Both the position numbers and the translations under genes were made by a program. Shown here in pieces: positions 1-8,971 of a stretch of 64,000 nt of DNA. The number at the start of each line of letters is the position of its first letter. Position 1 is the stretch's first letter. This stretch comes from Limanda limanda. Its lineage: Eukaryota > Chordata > Actinopteri > Pleuronectiformes > Pleuronectidae. The stretch is taken from positions 744,001-808,000 of the forward strand of contig NW_026870563.1 in NCBI RefSeq assembly GCF_963576545.1, written 5' to 3'. The notes under the pieces were generated by a model, which made no database searches, had not been told where the DNA came from, and saw only the letters and a list, made by a program, of their open reading frames with translations.

Positions 1-3000
1 GAGGTCGACCGACGAAATTCCCCCAAATCTGAGGAGATATTCTTGAATAACTTTTTTTGTGAAGGTCGGAGAGACTTGCAAGTAGGCTCTACCCCCACTA
101 AATGGGGTAGCGCGCATCGATCGGTACCATCCTTGAGCTTCTCCGACTTTCGGAAGGGTTAGGGTTAGGGTTAGGGATGAAAGCACATAGGAGAAAGAGA
201 TATTCTTGAATAACTTTTTTTGTGAAGGTCGGAGAGACTTGCAAGTAGGCTCTACCCCCACTAAATGGGGTAGCGCGCATCGATCGGTACCATCCTTGAG
301 CTTCTCCGACTTTTGGAAGGGTTAGGGTTAGGGTTAGGGATGAAAGCACATAGGAGAAAGAGATATTCTTGAATAACTTTTTTTGTGAAGGTCGGAGAGA
401 CTTGGAAAGTGGTTGCATCTGGACTAATTTGGGTCCTGCGGATCGATTGGTACTATCCCCGAGCTTGTACGACCTTCGGAAGAGGTCGACCGACAAAATT
501 CCCCCAAATCTGAGGAGATATTCTTGAATAACTTTTTTTGTGAAGGTCGGAGAGACTTGGAAAGTGGTTGCATCTGGACTAATTTGGGTCCTGCGGATCG
601 ATTGGTACAATCCCCGAGCTTGTACGACCTTCGGAAGAGGTCGACCGACGAAATTCCCCCAAATCTGAGGAGATATTCTTGAATAACTTTTTTTGTGAAG
701 GTCGGAGAGACTTGCAAGTAGGCTCTACCCCCACTAAATGGGGTAGCGCACATCGATCGGTACCATCCTTGAGCTTCTCCGACTTTCGGAAGGGTTAGGG
801 TTAGGGTTAGGGATGAAAGCACATAGGAGAAAGAGATATTCTTGAATAACTTTTTTTGTGAAGGTCGGAGAGACTTGCAAGTAGGCTCTACCCCCACTAA
901 ATGGGGTAGCGCGCATCGATCGGTACCATCCTTGAGCTTCTCCGACTTTCGGAAGGGTTAGGGTTAGGGTTAGGGATGAAAGCACATAGGAGAAAGAGAT
1001 ATTCTTGAATAACTTTTTTTGTGAAGGTCGGAGAGACTTGGAAAGTGGTTGCATCTGGACTAATTTGGGTCCTGCGGATCGATTGGTGCCATCCCCGAGC
1101 TTGTACGACCTTCGGAAGAGGTCGACCGACGAAATTCCCCCAAATCTGAGGAGATATTCTTGAATAACTTTTTTTGTGAAGGTCGGAGAGACTTGCAAGT
1201 AGGCTCTACCCCCACTAAATGGGGTTGCGCGCATCGATCGGTACCATCCTTGAGCTTCTCCGAATTTCGGAAGGGTTAGGGTTAGGGATGAAAGCACATA
1301 GGAGAAAGAGATATTCTTGAATAACTTTTTTTGTGAAGGTCGGAGAGACTTGCAAGTAGGCTCTACTCCCACTAAATGGGGTAGCGCGCATCGATCGGTA
1401 CCATCCTTGAGCTTCTCCGACTTTCGGAAGGGTTAGGGTTAGGGTTAGGGATGAAAGCACATAGGAGAAAGAGATATTCTTGAATAACTTTTTTTGTGAA
1501 GGTCGGAGAGACTTGGAAAGTGGTTGCATCTGGACTAATTTGGGTCCTGCGGATCGATTGCTACCATCCCCGAGCTTGTACGACCTTCGGAAGAGGTCGA
1601 CCGACGAAATTCCCCCAAATCTGAGGAGATATTCTTGAATAACTTTTTTTGTGAAGGTCGGAGAGACTTGCAAGTAGGCTCTACCCCCACTAAATGGGGT
1701 AGCGCGCATCGATCGGTACCATCCTTGAGCTTCTCCGACTTTCGGAAGGGTTAGGGTTAGGGTTAGGGATGAAAGCACATAGGAGAAAGAGATATTCTTG
1801 AATAACTTTTTTTGTGAAGGTCGGAGAGACTTGGAAAGTGGTTGCATCTGGACTAATTTGGGTCCTGCGGATCGATTGGTACTATCCCCGAGCTTGTACG
1901 ACCTTCGGAAGAGGTCGACCGACGAAATTCCCCCAAATCTGAGGAGATATTCTTGAATAACTTTTTTTGTGAAGGTCGGAGAGACTTGCAAGTAGGCTCT
2001 ACCCCCACTAAATGGGGTAGCGCGCATCGATCAGTACCATCCTTGAGCTTCTCCGACTTTCGGAAGGGTTAGGGTTAGGGTTAGGGATGAAAGCAAATAG
2101 GAGAAAGAGATATTCTTGAATAACTTTTTTTGTGAAGGTCGGAGAGACTTGAAAGTAGGCTCTACCCCCACTAAATGGGGTAGCGCGCATCGATTGGTAC
2201 CATCCTTGAGCTTCTCCGACTTTCGGAAGGGTTAGGGTTAGGGTTAGGGATGAAAGCACATAGGAGAAAGAGATATTCTTGAATAACTTTTTTTGTGAAG
2301 GTCGGAGAGACTTGGAAAGTGGTTGCATCTGGACTAATTTGGGTCCTGCGGATCGATTGGTACCATCCCCGAGCTTGTACGACCTTCGGAAGAGGTCGAC
2401 CGACGAAATTCCCCCAAATCTGAGGAGATATTCTTGAATAACTTTTTTTGTGAAGGTCGGAGAGACTTGCAAGTAGGCTCTACCCCCACTAAATGGGGTA
2501 GCGCGCATCGATCGGTACCATCCTTGAGCTTCTCCGACTTTCGGAAGGGTTAGGGTTAGGGTTAGGGATGAAAGCACATAGGAGAAAGAGATATTCTTGA
2601 ATAACTTTTTTTGTGAAGGTCGGAGAGACTTGCAAGTAGGCTCTACCCCCACTAAATGGGGTAGCGCGCATCGATCGGTACCATCCTTGAGGTTCTCCGA
2701 CTTTTGGAAGGGTTAGGGTTAGGGTTAGGGATGAAAGCACATAGGAGAAAGAGATATTCTTGAATAACTTTTTTTGTGAAGGTCGGAGAGACTTGGAAAG
2801 TGGTTGCATCTGGACTAATTTGGGTCCTGCGGATCGATTGGTACAATCCCCGAGCTTGTACGACATTCGGAAGAGGTCGACCGACGAAATTCCCCCAAAT
2901 CTGAGGAGATATTCTTGAATAACTTTTTTTGTGAAGGTCGGAGAGACTTGCAAGTAGGCTCTACCCCCACTAAATGGGGTAGCGCACATCGATCGGTACC

Positions 3001-5290
3001 ATCCTTGAGCTTCTCCGACTTTCGGAAGGGTTAGGGTTAGGGTTAGGGATGAAAGCACATAGGAGAAAGAGATATTCTTGAATAACTTTTTTTGTGAAGG
3101 TCGGAGAGACTTGCAAGTAGGCTCTACCCCCACTAAATGGGGTAGCGCGCATCGATCGGTACCATCCTTGAGCTTCTCCGACTTTCGGAAGGGTTAGGGT
3201 TAGGGTTAGGGATGAAAGCACATAGGAGAAAGAGATATTCTTGAATAACTTTTTTTGTGAAGGTCGGAGAGACTTGGAAAGTGGTTGCATCTGGACTAAT
3301 TTGGGTCCTGCGGATCGATTGGTGCCATCCCCGAGCTTGTACGACCTTCGGAAGAGGTCGACCGACGAAATTCCCCCAAATCTGAGGAGATATTCTTGAA
3401 TAACTTTTTTTGTGAAGGTCGGAGAGACTTGCAAGTAGGCTCTACCCCCACTAAATGGGGTTGCGCGCATCGATCGGTACCATCCTTGAGCTTCTCCGAA
3501 TTTCGGAAGGGTTAGGGTTAGGGATGAAAGCACATAGGAGAACGAGATATTCTTGAATAACTTTTTTTGTGAAGGTCGGAGAGACTTGCAAGTAGGCTCT
3601 ACTCCCACTAAATGGGGTAGCGCGCATCGATCGGTACCATCCTTGAGCTTCTCCGACTTTCGGAAGGGTTAGGGTTAGGGTTAGGGATGAAAGCACATAG
3701 GAGAAAGAGATATTCTTGAATAACTTTTTTTGTGAAGGTCGGAGAGACTTGGAAAGTGGTTGCATCTGGACTAATTTGGGTCCTGCGGATCGATTGCTAC
3801 CATCCCCGAGCTTGTACGACCTTCGGAAGAGGTCGACCGACGAAATTCCCCCAAATCTGAGGAGATATTCTTGAATAACTTTTTTTGTGAAGGTCGGAGA
3901 GACTTGCAAGTAGGCTCTACCCCCACTAAATGGGGTAGCGCGCATCGATCGGTACCATCCTTGAGCTTCTCCGACTTTCGGAAGGGTTAGGGTTAGGGTT
4001 AGGGATGAAAGCACATAGGAGAAAGAGATATTCTTGAATAACTTTTTTTGTGAAGGTCGGAGAGACTTGGAAAGTGGTTGCATCTGGACTAATTTGGGTC
4101 CTGCGGATCGATTGGTACTATCCCCGAGCTTGTACGACCTTCGGAAGAGGTCGACCGACGAAATTCCCCCAAATCTGAGGAGATATTCTTGAATAACTTT
4201 TTTTGTGAAGGTCGGAGAGACTTGCAAGTAGGCTTTACCCCCACTAAATGGGGTAGCGCGCATCGATCAGTACCATCCTTGAGCTTCTCCGACTTTCGGA
4301 AGGGTTAGGGTTAGGGTTAGGGATGAAAGCAAATAGGAGAAAGAGATATTCTTGAATAACTTTTTTTGTGAAGGTCGGAGAGACTTGCAAGTAGGCTCTA
4401 CCCCCACTAAATGGGGTAGCGCGCATCGATCGGTACCATCCTTGAGCTTCTCCGACTTTCGGAAGGGTTAGGGTTAGGGTTAGGGATGAAAGCACATAGG
4501 AGAAAGAGATATTCTTGAATAACTTTTTTTGTGAAGGTCGGAGAGACTTGGAAAGTGGTTGCATCTGGACTAATTTGGGTCCTGCGGATCGATTGGTACT
4601 ATCCCCGAGCTTGTACGACCTTCGGAAGAGGTCGACCGACGAAATTCCCCCAAATCTGAGGAGATATTCTTGAATAACTTTTTTTGTGAAGGTCGGAGAG
4701 ACTTGCAAGTAGGCTCTACCCCCACTAAATGGGGTAGCGCACATCGATCGGTACCATCCTTGAGCTTCTCCGACTTTCGGAAGGGTTAGGGTTAGGGTTA
4801 GGGATGAAAGCACATAGGAGAAAGAGATATTCTTGAATAACTTTTTTTGTGAAGGTCGGAGAGACTTGCAAGTAGACTCTACCCCCACTAAATGGGGTAG
4901 CGCGCATCGATCGGTACCATCCTTGAGCTTCTCCGACTTTCGGAAGGGTTAGGGTTAGGGTTAGGGATGAAAGCACATAGGAGAAAGAGATATTCTTGAA
5001 TAACTTTTTTTGTGAAGGTCGGAGAGACTTGGAAAGTGGTTGCATCTGGACTAATTTGGGTCCTGCGGATCGATTGGTACCATCCCCGAGCTTGTACGAC
5101 CTTCGGAAGAGGTCGACCGACGAAATTCCCCCAAATCTGAGGAGATATTCTTGAATAACTTTTTTTGTGAAGGTCGGAGAGACTTGCAAGTAGGCTCTAC
5201 CCCCACTAAATGGGGTTGCGCGCATCGATCGGTACCATCCTTGAGCTTCTCCGAATTTCGGAAGGGTTAGGGTTAGGGATGAAAGCACAT
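1..5290 (+). repeat. Region I: 2,236-bp higher-order repeat
   Basis: Private variants recur 2,236 bp apart: GATTGGTGCC at 1,081 and 3,317; the GGGGTTGCGC unit at 1,221 and 3,457; ATTGGTACAA at 601 and 2,837. Before 421 the offset is 2,391 (base 1 aligns with 2,392), because the left copy holds one extra 155-bp B unit. A third, decayed copy begins near 5,100: the GGGGTTGCG unit recurs at 5,212, but one 163-bp A unit is missing before the GATTGCTACC-marked B (335 bp in copy 2, 172 bp here). A-B dimers are commoner here than elsewhere in the window. Confidence 0.88.
362..671 (+). repeat. Unique B-B dimer
   Basis: Two B units sit directly side by side (362-516 and 517-671), with their GGACTAATTT motifs 155 bp apart (421 and 576). 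Every other B unit I located is flanked by A units. The matching place in the next 2,236-bp copy (B at about 2,812) has one B, and the GTACAATCC variant shows that the second B of the pair is its counterpart. The first B carries GACCGACAAAATT in place of GACCGACGAAATT. This looks like gain of one B monomer by unequal exchange, although loss from the other copy is also possible. Confidence 0.92.
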
Positions 5291-5855
5291 AGGAGAAAGA
5301 GATATTCTTGAATAACTTTTTTTGTGAAGGTCGGAGAGACTTGGAAAGTGGTTGCATCTGGACTAATTTGGGTCCTGCGGATCGATTGCTACCATCCCCG
5401 AGCTTGTACGACCTTCGGAAGAGGTCGACCGACGAAATTCCCCCAAATCTGAGGAGATATTCTTGAATAACTTTTTTTGTGAAGGTCGGAGAGACTTGCA
5501 AGTAGGCTCTACCCCCACTAAATGGGGTAGCGCGCATCGATCGGTACCATCCTTGAGCTTCTCCGACTTTCGGAAGGGTTAGGGTTAGGGTTAGGGATGA
5601 AAGCACATAGGAGAAAGAGATATTCTTGAATAACTTTTTTTGTGAAGGTCGGAGAGACTTGAAAAGTGGTTGCATCTGGACTAATTTGGGTCCTGCGGAT
5701 CGATTGGTACTATCCCCGAGCTTGTACGACCTTCGGAAGAGGTCGACCGACGAAATTCCCCCAAATCTGAGGAGATATTCTTGAATAACTTTTTTTGTGA
5801 AGGTCGGAGAGACTTGCAAGTAGGCTCTACCCCCACTAAATGGGGTAGCGCGCAT
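4725..5855 (+). repeat. A-B dimer stretch (318-bp periodicity)
   Basis: B units at about 5,048, 5,360 and 5,678 are separated by single A units, giving consecutive A-B dimers, one of them with the 157-bp A. Because A+B is 318 bp, divisible by three, one minus-strand frame stays open for 376 codons, the longest in the window. Similar A-B pairs occur near 1,532/1,850, 3,768/4,086 and 13,103/13,421, where the open frames are about 270 codons. The frame is a by-product of unit length and has no recognisable domain, so it is not called as a gene. Confidence 0.85.
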
Positions 5856-8349
5856 CGATCAGTACCATCCTTGAGCTTCTCCGACTTTCGGAAGGGTTAG
5901 GGTTAGGGTTAGGGATGAAAGCAAATAGGAGAAAGAGATATTCTTGAATAACTTTTTTTGTGAAGGTCGGAGAGACTTGCAAGTAGGCTCTACCCCCACT
6001 AAATGGGGTAGCGCGCATCGATCGGTACCATCCTTGAGCTTCTCCGACTTTCGGAAGGGTTAGGGTTAGGGTTAGGGATGAAAGCACATAGGAGAAAGAG
6101 ATATTCTTGAATAACTTTTTTTGTGAAGGTCGGAGAGACTTGCAAGTAGGCTCTACCCCCACTAAATGGGGTAGCGCGCATCGATCGGTACCATCCTTGA
6201 GCTTCTCCGACTTTCGGAAGGGTTAGGGTTAGGGTTAGGGATGAAAGCACATAGGAGAAAGAGATATTCTTGAATAACTTTTTTTGTGAAGGTCGGAGAG
6301 ACTTGGAAAGTGGTTGCATCTGGACTAATTTGGGTCCTGCGGATCGATTGGTACCATCCCCGAGCTTGTACGACCTTCGGAAGAGGTCGACCGACGAAAT
6401 TCCCCCAAATCTGAGGAGATATTCTTGAATAACTTTTTTTGTGAAGGTCGGAGAGACTTGCAAGTAGGCTCTACCCCCACTAAATGGGGTAGCGCGCATC
6501 GATCGGTACCATCTTTGAGCTTCTCCGACTTTCGGAAGGGTTAGGGTTAGGGTTAGGGATGAAAGCACATAGGAGAAAGAGATATTCTTGAATAACTTTT
6601 TTTGTGAAGGTCGGAGAGACTTGCAAGTAGGCTCTACCCCCACTAAATGGGGTAGCGCGCATCGATCGGTACCATCCTTGAGCTTCTCCGACTTTCGGAA
6701 GGGTTAGGGTTAGGGTTAGGGATGAAAGCACATAGGAGAAAGAGATATTCTTGAATAACTTTTTTTGTGAAGGTCGGAGAGACTTGGAAAGTGGTTGCAT
6801 CTGGACTAATTTGGGTCCTGCGGATCGATTGGTACCATCCTTGAGCTTGTACGACCTTCGGAAGAGGTCGACCGACGAAATTCCCCCAAATCTGAGGAGA
6901 TATTCTTGAATAACTTTTTTTGTGAAGGTCGGAGAGACTTGCAAGTAGGCTCTACCCCCACTAAATGGGGTAGCGCGCATCGATCGGTACCATCCTTGAG
7001 CTTCTCCGACTTTCGGAAGGGTTAGGGTTAGGGTTAGGGATGAAAGCACATAGGAGAAAGAGATATTCTTGAATAACTTTTTTTGTGAAGGTCGGAGAGA
7101 CTTGCAAGTAGGCTCTACCCCCACTAAATGGGGTAGCGCGCATCGATCGGTACCATCCTTGAGCTTCTCCGACTTTTGGAAGGGTTAGGGTTAGGGTTAG
7201 GGATGAAAGCACATAGGAGAAAGAGATATTCTTGAATAACTTTTTTTGTGAAGGTCGGAGAGACTTGGAAAGTGGTTGCATCTGGACTAATTTGGGTCCT
7301 GCGGATCGATTGGTACTATCCCCGAGCTTGTACGACCTTCGGAAGAGGTCGACCGACGAAATTCCCCCAAATCTGAGGAGATATTCTTGAATAACTTTTT
7401 TTGTGAAGGTCGGAGAGACTTGCAAGTAGGCTCTACCCCCACTAAATGGGGTAGCGCGCATCGATCAGTACCATCCTTGAGCTTCTCCGACTTTCGGAAG
7501 GGTTAGGGTTAGGGTTAGGGATGAAAGCAAATAGGAGAAAGAGATATTCTTGAATAACTTTTTTTGTGAAGGTCGGAGAGACTTGCAAGTAGGCTCTACC
7601 CCCACTAAATGGGGTAGCGCGCATCGATCGGTACCATCCTTGAGCTTCTCCGACTTTCGGAAGGGTTAGGGTTAGGGTTAGGGATGAAAGCACATAGGAG
7701 AAAGAGATATTCTTGAATAACTTTTTTTGTGAAGGTCGGAGAGACTTGCAAGTAGGCTCTACCCCCACTAAATGGGGTAGCGCGCATCGATCGGTACCAT
7801 CCTTGAGCTTCTCCGACTTTCGGAAGGGTTAGGGTTAGGGTTAGGGATGAAAGCACATAGGAGAAAGAGATATTCTTGAATAACTTTTTTTGTGAAGGTC
7901 GGAGAGACTTGGAAAGTGGTTGCATCTGGACTAATTTGGGTCCTGCGGATCGATTGGTACCATCCCCGAGCTTGTACGACCTTCGGAAGAGGTCGACCGA
8001 CGAAATTCCCCCAAATCTGAGGAGATATTCTTGAATAACTTTTTTTGTGAAGGTCGGAGAGACTTGCAAGTAGGCTCTACCCCCACTAAATGGGGTAGCG
8101 CGCATCGATCGGTACCATCCTTGAGCTTCTCCGACTTTCGGAAGGGTTAGGGTTAGGGTTAGGGATGAAAGCACATAGGAGAAAGAGATATTCTTGAATA
8201 ACTTTTTTTGTGAAGGTCGGAGAGACTTGCAAGTAGGCTCTACCCCCACTAAATGGGGTAGCGCGCATCGATCGGTACCATCCTTGAGCTTCTCCGACTT
8301 TCGGAAGGGTTAGGGTTAGGGTTAGGGATGAAAGCACATAGGAGAAAGA

Positions 8350-8504
8350 GATATTCTTGAATAACTTTTTTTGTGAAGGTCGGAGAGACTTGGAAAGTGG
8401 TTGCATCTGGACTAATTTGGGTCCTGCGGATCGATTGGTACCATCCCCGAGCTTGTACGACCTTCGGAAGAGGTCGACCGACGAAATTCCCCCAAATCTG
8501 AGGA
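8350..8504 (+). repeat. Representative monomer B (155 bp)
   Basis: This is a typical B unit. Its first 43 bases, through GGAGAGACTTG, are identical to monomer A. It then diverges but stays alignable through ATCGAT, GGTACCATCC, GAGCTT, CGAC and TTCGGAAG. Where A has the telomeric tract, B has GAGGTCGACCGACG followed by AAATTCCCCCAAATCTGAGGA. It therefore lacks any TTAGGG. GC is 74 of 155 bases. The palindrome GGTCGACC (8472-8479) contains a SalI-type hexamer absent from A. A and B look like old paralogous halves of a dimer, with the 3' third replaced in one of them. Confidence 0.97.
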
Positions 8505-8855
8505 GATATTCTTGAATAACTTTTTTTGTGAAGGTCGGAGAGACTTGCAAGTAGGCTCTACCCCCACTAAATGGGGTAGCGCGCATCGATCGGTACCATC
8601 CTTGAGCTTCTCCGACTTTCGGAAGGGTTAGGGTTAGGGTTAGGGATGAAAGCACATAGGAGAAAGAGATATTCTTGAATAACTTTTTTTGTGAAGGTCG
8701 GAGAGACTTGCAAGTAGGCTCTACCCCCACTAAATGGGGTAGCGCGCATCGATCGGTACCATCCTTGAGCTTCTCCGACTTTTGGAAGGGTTAGGGTTAG
8801 GGTTAGGGATGAAAGCACATAGGAGAAAGAGATATTCTTGAATAACTTTTTTTGT

Positions 8856-8946
8856 GAAGGTCGGAGAGACTTGCAAGTAGGCTCTACCCCCACTAAATGG
8901 GGTAGCGCGCATCGATCGGTACCATCCTTGAGCTTCTCCGACTTTC
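8856..8946. repeat. Outer 12-base inverted arms of monomer A
   Basis: GAAGGTCGGAGA (8856-8867) pairs with TCTCCGACTTTC (8935-8946). Eleven positions are Watson-Crick and one is a G-T (G-U in RNA) pair. The arms enclose 67 bases that include the CTACCCC/GGGGTAG hairpin, so A could fold as a nested stem just upstream of the G-quadruplex tract. Monomer B keeps an 8-base version of the same arms, GAAGGTCG with CGACCTTC. Pairing potential is read by eye; stability was not calculated. Confidence 0.75.
8884..8905. repeat. CTACCCC/GGGGTAG inverted repeat in monomer A
   Basis: This is a perfect 7-bp inverted repeat, CTACCCC (8884-8890) and GGGGTAG (8899-8905), around the 8-base loop CACTAAAT. It is absent from monomer B. 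It is followed at once by the palindromic hexamer cluster GCGCGC-ATCGAT-GGTACC. Nearly all A units keep it. Exceptions include GGAGTAG at about 9,388, 11,654, 17,132, 19,235 and 21,650, GGTGTAG at about 12,625, and GGGGTTG at 1,221, 3,457, 5,212, 55,934 and 57,216. It can form a hairpin in single-stranded DNA or RNA; no function is shown. Confidence 0.85.
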
Positions 8947-8950
8947 GGAA

Positions 8951-8971
8951 GGGTTAGGGTTAGGGTTAGGG
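8951..8971 (+). repeat. Telomere-type tract GGG(TTAGGG)3 in monomer A, G-quadruplex motif
   Basis: This is a representative copy of the 21-bp tract present once in each full-length A unit. It has four GGG runs separated by TTA, which is exactly the minimum for one intramolecular telomeric G-quadruplex. It also contains two overlapping TTAGGGTTA sites, which match the known YTAGGGTTR target of Myb-type telomere proteins such as TRF1/TRF2. The flanks (GGAA before, ATGAAAG after) are not telomeric, so each tract is an isolated short interstitial telomeric sequence. At least 21 A units have lost one hexamer, and 14 carry TTAGTGTTAGGG, which breaks one G-run. Protein binding is inference. Confidence 0.95.

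Noticed and set aside
8456..8479. CENP-B box in monomer B
   Set aside because: B has TTCGGAAGA, which fits the TTCGnnnnA half of the motif, but the required CGGG half is replaced by TCGA. Monomer A fails earlier, with G in place of A.
8951..8971. True chromosome-end telomere
   Set aside because: Runs are limited to three hexamers and sit inside non-telomeric monomers. A terminal tract would be long and uninterrupted.
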